DNA of 64,000 nt from Trifolium pratense (lineage: Eukaryota; Streptophyta; Magnoliopsida; Fabales; Fabaceae): the NCBI RefSeq assembly GCF_020283565.1, contig NC_060060.1, positions 34,410,001-34,474,000 on the forward strand, in the 5' to 3' direction. A program made the translations under genes and the position numbers. Positions 23,910 through 36,600 of this stretch are shown here, piece after piece (position 1 is the stretch's first letter; every line of letters starts with the position of its first letter). The notes beneath the pieces were generated by a model, which was not told where the DNA came from, did not search any database, and saw nothing but the letters and a program-made list of their open reading frames with translations.

Positions 23910-24734
23910 TAGAGAATAATTATCATGTGAGATTTGAAAAGTTATTATCACGTGTAATTTGGAAAGTTATTATCAAACTCAATTCTACTAAATCAATTTT
24001 TTTTGCAATACAACCAAACACAACCATAGTCATGTCACTAATCACATTCATTATTTTATTTTTAATATTGCAGATTTAATATTAACCGATGATCAATTGA
24101 TATAATATACACTAGCAGACCAATTGTGATTTAAATTATGTCCATAAAGTGTTAAGCTCCATCAACTTTCATAGGAAAGATTTCATACGACAATTAAGCA
24201 CCATCAATTTTCATTGCACAATTTAAACAATTAAAAACCGATAATCTCTTATATTATAAGCTTGCTAACATAAGTTAACCATAAACCAAATTTTTTCCCC
24301 CTCATTTTCTCTTTCTTTTTATTGCAGCTTTATATTAAAAATATACATATTTGTCATCGAACCTGCATCTCTTACTTACAATAAAACCTTTCAACCGCTA
24401 AAACATGTGCTTCAATTATGAAAGAATTTAGGAATCCTAATATGTTAACTCTGTTTTCAATAAATTTGAACGGCGGAGTTAATCACAATTTTTATTTATT
24501 TATGGATGTTTACTTAAGTTTATGTTCTTAAGTAAACAAAACGATGGGGTTCAAAAATTATTTAAAAAATATATAAAATATAAAATAACCACATAAACAA
24601 ATATAGAATAATTAGTCCATGAAATTCCCTATACTACTCTTATTGAAAATGCTCTTAGAATTTTTGTATTTTATTTTTTATTGTTACATATTACACCTAA
24701 TTAGACACATGCACCGCATGGGTTAAATTTCTAG
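23910..24734 (+). mobile_element. Helitron-type dispersed repeat, copy 1
   Basis: The sequence is shared, with indels, with 41879-42739. It ends in a short hairpin (ACACATGC..GCATGGGT, 24705-24723, one mismatch) followed 7 nt later by CTAG (24731-24734) and then T: the 3' end form of plant Helitrons. A candidate 5' end is A|TC at 24244/24245 (TCTCTTATATTATAAGC). If that is right, the upstream 335 bp belong to another repeat. No Rep/helicase frame is present, so it is non-autonomous. Confidence 0.65.
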
Positions 24735-25635
24735 TTATTCAAAAGTGATTCTCAACCTTTAATGTTGTTTGGTAGTTTGAAATTAAAATTGCTTTTAAAT
24801 GTGGAAATTACCAAAAGGGTATAATATACAATATCAAGATAAATATGAAGACCAAGTGAAATTCTATACCTATTTAATTTGATTAAATATGACAACCGCT
24901 TTGAGTTTATCCAATTAATTAAAATTAATTTAAAAAAGATAAGGAATTTAAAAATAAAAATAAAAAAGAAACATGAATTCTCTAGAACCATTAATCAAAA
25001 ATATAAAAAGAATTCTCTAGATCCTAGTGTAAAGATGAAGAAGACTATTGTGTCTCTAAATTAATTAATCTGATGCAAAGATGAAGAAAATTGTTCTCAG
25101 TCTCAAAAATTCTATTGCAAAATTTCATCTCCTTCATTTTCAATTTCTTAATTTCTCTATAATGTTTACCGGTTGTACCACCACTAAGCACACCAAAATC
25201 CATGGATTTCATGGCATCATCCTTTATTCCTTCTCATGAATCGGCACCAACATTTCTAAGTGGGAGAGATATGTGTGGTTATCGATTTCACTGGAGAAAG
25301 GCAACATGCAGTATAGGGGGAGTACAGATTTGGTAAAAGTGATAGTAGTCGAGGGTAAGGAAGGAATAAAATAAATCATGAAATTGTAACCTACCAATAA
25401 ATGAAGAATTGATTTTGCATTCAACGTGAAAGCTAGGATTTCTGGCTTTGGGTAGAATCGTTTTTAGAAGTCAGAATCAATTGTGAAATAGGAAACCAAA
25501 CATAGTTGTTTCTGACGGAAATCACGTTACAAGGTCCAAACGCGAGTTAGAGGTGAAAAAACGCCAAACCAAACATACACTATATGGTGGGCGATGGGTG
25601 TATAGCTTTACTGTTGAAAAATCCTTGGAAACTTG

Positions 25636-25744
25636 AAGAAGAAGAAGAAGAAGAAGAAGAAGAAGAAGAAGAAGAAGAAGAAAGAAGAAGAAGAAGAAGA
25701 AGAAGAAGAAGAAGAAGAAGAAGAAGAAGAAGAAGAAGAAGAAA
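25636..25744. repeat. (GAA)n array, about 109 bp
   Basis: An almost pure GAA/AAG repeat with one break at about 25680, all purine on the + strand. The array ends 8 bp before the left target duplication of the hAT-like element. Frames through it give poly-Glu, poly-Lys or poly-Arg and are not genes. Confidence 0.95.
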
Positions 25745-25759
25745 TTTCTCTCTTTTACT

Positions 25760-26382
25760 TAGGAATGACAGAAAAACCCAAACCCGTGAGACCCACCCGA
25801 ACCCAAACCCAAGTCAACGGGCGAAACCCGAATTGTCTGGGTTTGGGTTTGGGTGACACCCGAAAATATGGGTGTGGGTTTGGTATCACTCAAACCCACA
25901 CCCGAAACCCATACACCCACCCGAAACATGTTAAAATTACCTAAATACCCCCACATATATATAAGTGTAAAAGTAAAATTAGGTTTTTCACAAACCACAA
26001 ACCAAAATTGTGTTTGAATTTTGCTTGAAAGTTGGAAGAACTTAATTTTGGTTTAGTCGTAATTTAATTTTTTGAAAGACTATTTTGTAATTTTAAATTC
26101 CCTTGTAATTTTAAACCTATGTTTTTGCTAAGTGATTGACAATATGTTTAAATTCCATTGTTTTTGCTTAAATTCCTTGTTTTGCTTAAATTTGCAAAGT
26201 AGTACAAAATGCGTTGTGGGTTTGGGTTTGGGTGTAAAAAACCCGAACCCAATGGGTGTGGGCGTGGGTGTGGTTTTGCCACCCGAACAGATTTGGGTTT
26301 GGGTTTGGGTTTGGGTGTTGATTTCGGGTGTGGGTTTGGTATCACTCAAACCCGCACCCGTGGGCGCCCGTTGCCATCCCTA
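25760..26382. mobile_element. Non-autonomous hAT-like element, 623 bp
   Basis: CTTTTACT occurs at 25752-25759 and 26383-26390, a perfect 8-bp target duplication. The ends are TAGGAATGACA and (reversed) TAGGGATGGCA. Both arms are dense in ACCCGAA, ACCCAAACCC and GGGTTTGGG motifs on both strands (25780-25925 and 26215-26370). The middle is AT-rich with no transposase. It is the same kind of element as 4819-5557 but not a close copy. Confidence 0.88.
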
Positions 26383-26510
26383 CTTTTACTCGCCTATTTG
26401 TTCACTCAACCAACCAACCAACCAACCGTTAGATCAATCTAATGGCTAAATACTGTACAGGAGAGACAACACGAGAGACAAATACAGGAGAGGATCCAGA
26501 TCCCTCCTGT

Positions 26511-26527
26511 AGTGAAGACTCAACTAT
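26511..26527. repeat. 17-bp direct repeat, right copy
   Basis: Identical to 23157-23173. The sequence after it should be the original upstream region of the SART3 gene, now 3.3 kb further away. Confidence 0.85.
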
Positions 26528-26930
26528 TATTATTTTCCGTCAAAAAAGAATTATTATTATTTTTAATCCATCAAAAAGAAAAATAAATTTTCCTATGATT
26601 CGAGATTAAGTTCGTCAAAAACATAATTCTAGACCAAAATCTTTTTGTTCATTTTATTGATTTTAATCTATATAAAAATACTCACAGCAATAAAATTGAT
26701 CCAAATTATAAGGATTGTAATTCCCTCAAACATGTTGTTAGAGATTCGATTCCTGACTTATACGTGCAAAAAAAAATTACAAAGTTTTACTTCACAATTA
26801 ATACAAAAATAACATTATGTTTTTTGTTGATAATAATAATATTGTTTTACGTGCAAAGTGTAACAAATAATTAACCTTTTTTTTTATTTCATTAATTATT
26901 TTTATATAAATCTAAAATCTTTATAACATT
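26528..26930. other. AT-rich spacer upstream of MMT
   Basis: No reading frame of note. It is probably part of the ancestral shared upstream region of SART3 and MMT. Confidence 0.4.
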
Positions 26931-26940
26931 TTTTCTCATT

Positions 26941-27050
26941 AGTTTAGTTCAGTTGATAGAGACATGACGTTATAAATGTAGGAACCGAGGTTCAAATACC
27001 GGACACTCCGCTTATCTTCCTTTGTGAAATTTATAATTATTAGGTTATTC
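26941..27050 (+). mobile_element. tRNA-derived SINE head
   Basis: TAGTTCAGTTGATAGAG (A-box form, 26945-26961) and GAGGTTCAAATACC (B-box form, about 26988-27001) are spaced as in a tRNA-type RNA polymerase III promoter. The rest cannot fold as a working tRNA. The unit lies about 230-330 bp upstream of the MMT start codon. Its 3' end is unclear. Confidence 0.6.
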
Positions 27051-27276
27051 GACGAAAAAATCTTTATAACATTTACATATTTATTTATTTATTAGCAATG
27101 ATTTATTTTTTGTCAAAGAACATAATGCCTATTTTTCTCTGTCAAAAAGGAAAAGAAAAGAATGCGTATATTTAACATGAGGTACCTCTCTTCTTGAAGG
27201 TGAGCTTCACTAGTCATTATATTCTGTTATCTTCTTGTTCTGACTTTTCTTTCATTCTCAGCGCAAGTTTAGGAAA

Positions 27277-27593
27277 ATGGGATGGACGACGCCGACGGTG
27301 GATGAGTTCCTTGAGCAGTGCAAGCAATCTGGCGACTCTGCCTATGCCGCCCTCCGATCCTTGCTGGAGGGCCTTGAAGATCCCGAAACCCGTTCCCAGG
27401 CTCGGATCTTCCTTTCCCACCTTCAGAACCGTTTTCCCACCAAGGACTCCTGCGATCGATGCTTTCAGACTTACCATTTTCGCATCGAAGACATCTTATT
27501 GGATCAATACGAGGGTATTTATTTACTTATGATTTGATTTCTTTAGATCGTCCCATTCTTTGCAATGAGAATGGTGAATGAAACACTCGTTGA

Positions 27594-27627
<34 letters not shown>

Positions 27628-30600
27628 ATAGATATAGATTCGGATGCTGTAATTTATATTAAAAGGCTAAAATGTTGGGAAAATTGTGTGCAAAAAGCTT
27701 AATTAATATGTTGTTGATTTACTAGTTCTCTCCCTTCCCCCAAATCTTTATCAATGTTAATTGTAGCTTTCTAGTTTCCACAATGAATGAATTTTTTCAG
27801 GTGTCTAAAAACTGACTTATTAAACCTCTAAATGCAGGTTACCAAGGGAGAAATAAATTGACTATGATGGTCATTCCTAGCATTTTCCTCCCTGAAGACT
27901 GGTCCTTTACTTTTTACGAAGGGATTAATAGACACCCGGACTCCATTTTCAAGGACAGAACTGTTACTGAGTTAGGTTGTGGAAATGGATGGATATCCAT
28001 TGCCATTGCTGAGAAGTGGTTGCCTTCCAAGGTTTCCTTCAACAACGTGTTTCCTTTTCAATCCTTACCCATTTTCTATGCTAACACAAATTATTTCTGC
28101 AGGTTTATGGCCTTGATATCAATCCTAGAGCAGTAAAAATTTCCTGGATAAATCTATACTTGAATGCTTTAGATGAAAACGGCCAGCCCATCTATGACGA
28201 GGAGAAGAAAACTTTGTTGGATAGGGTAGAGTTTCACGAATCTGATCTTCTATCTTATTGCAGAGAAAATGGAATTCAACTTGAAAGAATTGTAGGATGT
28301 ATTCCTCAGGTAATTCCAGAACTATCACACGTACTCACAGATTATGCAGGTTATTATACTTGAAATATTTATAATTACCATGTGCAAGTTTCTTTAAAGT
28401 TTGAACCAATTCTCTCAAATGTTTAAACCATTATGTAATAATGCACATATGATTTTATATCTAGCATGTCCCTTAGCATAAAAGTCCTTTGGGCTTGAAG
28501 CAATACAATGTATAGATTTGCCTACAACACTTGCAAAATTCCATGGTCACCTTCAAGATGACTTAATTGTTTGCATGATTGTGTGGGGGAATCAATGCTC
28601 TTAGAATTTGGGCATTAGGACACCTTTAGCCATTTCTCTAGCCAATGTGGGAACTCAACAAATGCTTTCGGGGGTTAAAGTTTAAAATGATTGACATATG
28701 GGATTTCATAACCATACTTTCTTCTCCAGCGATGTTTATTTTAAGCACTTTTAGGGAGAATTGCAACCACCTCCCTTGAGGTATCTCTAAATGACAACTA
28801 TCAAACCCCCTCTGGTTTTAAAATGAACATTGACCTCCCTTATCTTTTTCTCCAAGTGATGCACATGCCCCTTTCAAGTTTGTGGTGTTCATGTGCTGTT
28901 AAAAGTCAACAGTGAGGTCAATATCCATTGATGCACATCCTTTATATATTAAAACACAAAACATGTTTTCCCTCCTAAACTTCCATAATAGTCCGCCTAA
29001 ATCTTCTGCCCATATTTTTCTAATTAATTAATAACTAATTAATTGCCAATATTAACACATTGCAAAATTTCAAATTCCAATACTGCAATTAATTCCGTCT
29101 AAACTACTTCTCATATCTTCTACTTCATATCTCATACACATTCATTCCCCTTTTGTAGTATTTTTTATATTTTTGATACATTGTAGTATTTTTTTTAATG
29201 GCAAATAATATTCCCCCTTGTAGTATTAATCTTTCCAATACAATTAATAGCCACCTTTTAGATCCCATGAAACAAATCGATATTTTCCTGTTCTTTTAAA
29301 AAAAATTAAAAAATTATTCTAATTTTTTTTTTAAAGTTAAATATATTTTTCATCCTTATAAAATTAGTAAATTTTAGTTTTTCTCTCTATAAAACAAAAT
29401 CATATGTTTTCATCCTCTAAAAATTTACTTTTTTTTTTTAGTCTTTTTTTTCAGTACATTTTAATTTTTAGTTTCTAATCACCAATTTATGTTCGTCTTA
29501 ATGTCAATGTTTTGACCTTTTTTATTCAAGATATGTCAATATATTATATTAAACATATATAATTTCATACTATGTTGAAAAATATATAAAAAATATGTCA
29601 AAATTTTATCCATTAGAAATTATTTTAAAGATGAAAACAAATTATTTTTTTATTTTTTTTTGTAAGAACAGCGATCAAAATTTGTTAATTTTATATGGAT
29701 GAAAAATTTATTTATCCTTTTCTTCTATTACTGTACATAGGAATGCTTATACCCGGAATACTTTTTAATTTAAACCATTTTTTATGTGAATGTGTTTGTG
29801 CTTACCGTGTACTCATGGATGTCAAGTTAATTAATCAACTAATATGTTTAAGAAGATGTTGTTAATTATGAGTAGTACTCCATCCGTCCTAAAATATAAG
29901 GGAAAAAAATTGTCCTAAATTATAAAAGAAAAACACAAACATTTATATTTTTCAGGATTTCTTTTTACTTATTCTCATGAAATTAAATCCAAACTGCTTT
30001 TAATTTACTCTCTATCTCTTATCTTTTCCATAATCAATAAAAATTGTTTCTTGATAATTTGGGACGGTTGGAGTATTTGTATATATTTTAACCTTATAAG
30101 TTATGAATATGAAATTTGACTTTTGCCAATTTTTTTTATTTAAGTTTTGAAATATAAATCCAGAGTTCTCCAATAATTGATTGGACCCTTCTTTGAATTT
30201 ATATTACATCAATTTATTCTATCAATTTTAATAAATGAATATAATTATTTTTAGTAAAAAATAATAAGCGTTTCATCGTAAATAAGATAAATGTGAGTGG
30301 CCCCTCTTTGTGTGCCCACGTGAGTACGTTATTAGGTTTATAATATTTTGTTTACCAATATATTTATATATATTGATGAACATTTTTTTTTTACTAAATA
30401 TTTATGAACATTAAGATCTCACTATTTGATTTTTATGTTGCTATTTCAAATTTTGATAATTATTCTAATAAAAAACAATAATCAAGATCATTATTATTGT
30501 TATTTATATAGTGAAATATGATTATGCATAATGTACCCAAAAAAAACGATTATCCATAATTTACCCGTGCATCGCACGGGTGGAATGACTAGTAACCAAG

Positions 30601-33600
30601 ATTAGCAACCCAAAGATTCCATGGAACCTGCTGATCTTTTCCTCATGTTTTGCATCATTAGCAACCTCTATTCTTCCTCCACAACCCACCAATCACCAAC
30701 TACGATTTTTTATTTTTGTATTAAATGACTATAACCCTCGTCATATTTATCTCTAAAGGCCCATTGGTTGCAACCAAATCCTAAAATTAATTATCATTTT
30801 GCAAAGGCATGATCAATGAGTTAGGCCTCGATATTCATGACGAAACCTTGGTGTCCTATCATCCTGGTAATATAATATCTCCCTCCACCCGTAGCCCCCC
30901 CCCCCCACTCACCCCCCCCTCCCCACCCCCCACCACCTCCCAAAAGAAGTTTCACTTTTCCCTTGAAGGAGATAAGGAACTTCCACCTAGTGCATGGTGT
31001 ATAATGACAAGTTATGGCAGCATCATAAGAATAGTACTTCGAGTCCCCATAGTACACATACTAGATTTGGGGTTAACACAACCTGGCTTGGCTTAGAGAG
31101 TTTACCCAACCGAACCAGCTCTTGCTATTTTTCCCTTAAGAAAATGTTGCAATCTTGGGGCCTATTTAGTTTGAGAAACTATTTTTTCTTCTTTTATTTG
31201 CAAAATTGTCCCTTGTTTGCACTCTTTTCTTGTGTTCAAACATTTATACATACATGGTGAAAACAATTGTTAAAAGCAAACATTTTGCAAATATTTGAAG
31301 TCAGGAAACAAAGTGAAAACAAGGGGAAAGTTTTGCAATCCAAAGTAAAAACAAATTTTTTTGTCAAACCAAACAGACCCTAAATTTCGTTAATCTAATT
31401 GTGTCAAAAGTTCTCATAATGTGTGCAAGTATACAACATTTGATACCATTTCAAAATTAATTGTTACATCACCAAACAACTTGATTTTAATGTATAATGT
31501 ACTGTTTAAAATGCAAGTAAATATCGACATATTGAGAAAACATTTTATGTTTTCCTTTATTGTTTTCACTTTTAATTACAAAACCACTACCTTGTATTCA
31601 ATGTGTTTCCTGTTCTGTTTATTTTACAAACTCACCAACTTGTTTTCAAACAAAAAATGGATTGAAAACAAGGTGGTGGTTTAGCAATTAAAAGTAAGAA
31701 CATAAAATGTTATCTCAAAGTAAACAGGCCCAGTGTGTGAGGTAACTCGACCTCGGTTTTAGTGGAAGCTGTCTGTAGTGATAAAGAATCATCATTAGTA
31801 ATATATATTATACAAGATTACACCCAGTGATGATGAACTACACCTCAAAATTCATGTTACCAATGACAGGCTCTGGCTAACAAATCATACACACAGGAAG
31901 ATAATAACATCCAGACAATAAATATTTATATTGTAGTTGGCGAAAGCATACACTTAGCAATAGCATCCATGCACATTGGATTTGAATCTTCTATACGCAA
32001 ATCCAAAAAATTGCAATACAAAGATGAAAAATGTATATAAATATTTGAGTTCTGTGTTAATAATTTTTAATAAAATTTAACTATTTTGAAATATTACTAA
32101 TACATATTAATTTATAAAAATATGGAAATTTTTAAATTTTATAAACACACATATATCACCTGTGATTTTCTTGAAAATTATTTGGCAAAATTCAACTCGT
32201 AGTCCCTTTACTTAATTTCAGGAAACATTTTAGTCCTTTATCTTTTTTTCATGACGTTTTAGTCCTTTTTTCTAGTTCAGATATGAATTTCAGGCTTCAA
32301 ATCTATGATTTTGTTTCTCTATGCTTTCTCAATCATAAATATATGTTATGCCCCAAAAGAAAACCATAGATTTAAAGCTTAAAAAACCATATACAAATAT
32401 GGATGAAAGACCAAAAAGGACAAAACTGACGTGAAAAAAGATAAATGACCAAATTGTTACTTGAAATTAAGTAAGGGACTACAGGAGCAATTTTGCCAAA
32501 TAATTTTGTAGAAAACAATTTCATTTTTTTTAAAAGATTTTTTAAAATTTTTTTATGACTAGAAACAAACACAAATTAGCTTGTGTTTTTCTTAAAGACC
32601 TCTGAAAAACAATCTAGTGATTATTTTATATCAAAATCATTTTTGTTATTAACACAAATTGGTCCTATATCTCAAATAATTAATCCATACAATCATTTTC
32701 AGTTTTACAGAATTTTATTTTTTCCCCTTTCTCTCTAAGTATTTGAAGTATTCTTATATGGTATATCACAAACTTCTTGATGATTTGTGTTTATCTGATG
32801 TTTTATCTTAATCATTTGATTAATATGTATCCTTGTGGCTGGACCCCGTGCAGATTCTTAATCCAAATCCAGATGCAATGACTAAAATGATAACAGAAAA
32901 TGCAAGTGAGGAATTCCTTCATTCTTTGAGTAATTATTGTGCACTTCAGGTAAATGCAATCTTATCTTTTTAATATGTTACTAGCATTCCACTAGCTATG
33001 CCGTTTCCTCATATACTTTTTTTGCATGGATCATAGACTTGTAGGCGTAGCAGAAGCATTCATATTCATTTTATAATTTCTATGCGTGAAGCTCAAAAAT
33101 AACTTTTATTTATTTATTTTATTTATCACTTACACAATTTTCCCCTTATTCACTGATCTTGGCAATCTCGAGCCTATTTATGACATAAATAATGCATTTT
33201 CATGTTTATTTTTTCTTTTGTTGTGTGTAGGGTTTTGTGGAGGACCAGTTTGGGTTAGGTTTAATTGCCAGGGCAGTTGAAGAAGGGATATCAGTAATCA
33301 AACCAAATGGAATTATGATCTTTAATATGGGAGGCCGCCCAGGTCAAGCTGTTTGCAAACGATTGTTTGAACGCCGGGGTTTTCGCATTACAAAGCTTTG
33401 GCAAACTAAAATTATTCAGGCTAGTAATAATATGTTTTACCAGATAGTGTTTCTCCAGTGAAAGTGTAATCTTATTGAGATGTACTGGTACAGGCTGGCG
33501 ACACAGACATTGCAGCCTTAGTTGAAATTGAGAAGAACAGCCCGCACCGATTTGAGTTCTTTATGGGACTTTCTGGAGATCAGCCTATTTGTGCACGGAC

Positions 33601-36600
33601 AGCTTGGGCTTATGGAAAGTCTGGTGGAAGCATTTCCCATGCTCTATCAGTTTACAGTTGTCAGCTTCGTCAACCTAACCAGGTGGGGTGCTTCACTAAA
33701 AGTCTGTCAATTCCTTACAAGAATATTTGTTGCCTTGAAGTAATTTTGAAGCACAGTGTAATTTGATACTTGCAGGTTAAAGTTATATTTGAGTTTCTAA
33801 AAAATGGATTTCAAGAGAGCAGCAGTTCTCTAGATTTGTCTTTTGAGGATGATTCTGTTGCTGATGAGAAAATTCCTTTTCTTGCTTATCTTGCAAGCAT
33901 TCTAAAAGATGATTCCTATTTTCCGTATGAGCCACCGGCCGGAAGCAAACGCTTCCGCAATCTTATTGCTGGATTTTTGAAGACTTATCACCATATTCCA
34001 CTCACTGCCAGTGTAAGAAGAAACCAGTACTATATAATATATAGCCATGCTACACTATGTGTATAAATCATCTTATGCATCTATCATAAGATGACGTGTC
34101 ATTAAGTTTTATGTTTGTTGTAAGGTCTACCGTAAATATCTCCATTAGGTAGTAGGTATGTCAGTATAGTTCTTTATTGCAGCCAAACAAAATTCCACAC
34201 ACTAATGAATGAATCAGGTAGTATGTGTTTCAAGAGCAGGAGAAAAGTCAATATTAAGTAGCAGAGTTACTTTTATAATTTTCAAAAATTTCTTCTGGTT
34301 ATGTCATTAGGCCAGATCTGCTATTTAAGACATTCTGGTATTTTATTCACAAGTCTCAAACATCCATAATGGGCTTGGGTCAGGAAGAGTCAGAGAGTAC
34401 AATTTGGAGGTTATTTTGTTCTAACTTACTTTCTCTGGAATGCATATTTTCTGTGGGTGTTGTAGCTTCTGGAAGTCATGTAACCTGAAAGGCCTTCTAA
34501 CCTGCATTACTAAAAAATTCGCCTCAGCTGTTGATTAGCAGATTTTTTCCTGAATCTTAAATTCATAATTATCAAGAAGTTTTCTTTCTGGGTTTATTAC
34601 ACCCAAAGGACCAAACGTCCAAACCATATACCGCATTCAACTCATTCTCGTCTCAATCCTTCTCTTCTCCTTGTTAGAACCCTGTCCAGACTCTTCCCAT
34701 ACACCATTATGTCAGTAGAACCAGTTGTCATCTAAGGTGTAGCTTACATCCTGTATAATTCTACATGCTCTTCTGATTCTACATCTCTTAAATATAAGCA
34801 CAAAATCTAAGAAATATGGGATATGTTGTTGGCGGTAGTTCATGTGAATTTGTCTTTAAAAAACAGATGTTATTCACAAACAAAATAGTAATAAAAAAGT
34901 GAAATGTAAAAAACTAGAAGAAAACGGTTTTATTTCTAGATCGGTCTCTTGGTAGACTCTAGATGCCTCCCACTTAAAGTAACCCTTATCCATCATTCAT
35001 TTGAATGGCAGGATTTTCACCATCAGAAATCTTTCTATTATTGGATGAGTTAGTTATCTGGCAACCTGCATTGTGATTTATATCTGTACTTGCTTTGTCA
35101 AATGGGTACAAATGCTTTCCATAGATTATTATTACTAATATCTTATTTATAAAAGTAAAAATATATGCAGTGCTCTACTTAAGTTTAATTTTGTTGATAA
35201 TCTGTTACATGTAAACCATTCTACTCAACATTGACATCATCTTTTGAAATCATGTGCAAGAATGTTGTTATTTTTCCTTCAAGGAATGCGGCTATTGAGA
35301 ATGCTCTTCGCTTGTTCTCACCTCGGCTTGCAATTGTTGATGAACATCTGACTCGACATTTACCTAGGCAGTGGTTAACATCTTTGGCACTTGAGGTATG
35401 AATGTCATGCCAGTGTTCTTTTGATTATTATGCAATTACTATAATATCCTACAGCAGTTACATAGCAATTACAACACATAATATTTAATAATAATTAAAT
35501 AAACTGCCTACTAATTATTATATAATGTCTACCCCAAGCATAGTTGTATTTTTAGGCTTCTTCCTAACATAGGTCCTTGTGATTGGAGGCCTACTACTAA
35601 ATCAAATTAATAGTTGTTGACACAGTACAGGAGAAAATCATACCATCAGTTTTAAATGTAAGGAATCCAATGTTTCAAAAGCATATATACTACAGAAACA
35701 GCAACCAAATCTTTTCCCTTTAGGTGGGATCAGCTGCATGGATCAATCAATTTCATAAAATCATATCATATATTTGAACCAAAGATAAAATATTTATCTC
35801 TAAATCAATCTTGCGGATTCAGCCTGTAGTTTTTCTTATCCCCCCTGCCTTTAACTATTGGACCACTCTCCATGGTTTAGTCTCCAGTGCTTTGGTTCCA
35901 TACAACAAAGCGGGTCTTATAACTTGGCGAAACAAGTTTTTATAGATTTGATTTTTGCTCATGTTATGGTCCCTTGGTCTTGGATCGGTTAACACGGTCT
36001 TAGACGCGGGAGAACCTTTCTTTCGACCTATAATGAAGACAGAAGCTGGCTCGTCCTAGACAGAGTCTCTTCTTGAATTCACAAGTTAACTTTTGATAAT
36101 AATTATTTGATTGATTATTATTATTCGAAATCTCAATGCCTTTAAATAGGCTTACAATAGAAATTCTAATTAAACTAGGTTAATAACTAACTTATCCTAT
36201 ATTTACTATTCATTTAAATTTAAAAGATACTAATCCTAAAGATAATAGAATAATTTGTTCTAACTCTTAATCTAATCCTAACAATATTGAACTAACTTAT
36301 TTAAAATAAATAAAACAATAAATCCTAATCAACGTAACTAAATCCTAATCAGCGAAATCATAGGTTTTCCTCTTTCCCACAACTGGATACATATCAGCTC
36401 ACAGCAAGGGCATATATTTACATTGTTGCAATGGGAGACTGGTTGGTTGGGAGAGACCAGGCTCTCGAATTCCTAGTGCATCCTTATCTTTTTTATCCTT
36501 TTCTTTATAATTTTCATATTAAGTGTGTTGTATTTCTCTGTTGTGAGGATTGCTGGAAGTTATATATAAACTATAACTAAATATTTCCCGTGCATTTAAT

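Larger units (their letters stand above)
23174..26510. mobile_element. Nested transposon complex between SART3 and MMT
   Basis: The 3337-bp block is flanked by a perfect 17-bp direct repeat. Near its ends are inverted arms of roughly 110 bp (23244-23355 and 26395-26510) sharing, in opposite orientation, CTCTCCTGTA, AGCCATTAGATTGATCTAACGG and GAGTGAACAAATA. Long arms of this kind suggest a Mutator-like element, but the duplication is longer than the usual 9-11 bp. Inside lie a Helitron-type repeat (to 24734), a (GAA)n array and a hAT-like element. No transposase is present. A second near-duplicate pair of about 26 bp (TTTTTTGTTCTGAGAGCATTAACAA, in two variants) is at 23189-23238. Confidence 0.65.

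Noticed and set aside
25584..25944. Long reading frames of poly-Glu, poly-Lys and poly-Arg
   Set aside because: They are produced by the (GAA)n array and the adjoining hAT-like arm; the three frames give three homopolymers, as any GAA repeat would.
26128..26449. Overlapping frames rich in Gly-Leu or Pro-Lys repeats on both strands
   Set aside because: They come from the GGGTTTGGG/ACCCAAA arrays of the hAT-like element and have no family or start context.
30809..31096. Proline-rich plus-strand and glycine-rich minus-strand frames
   Set aside because: Both are made by the C-rich tract in MMT intron 3.
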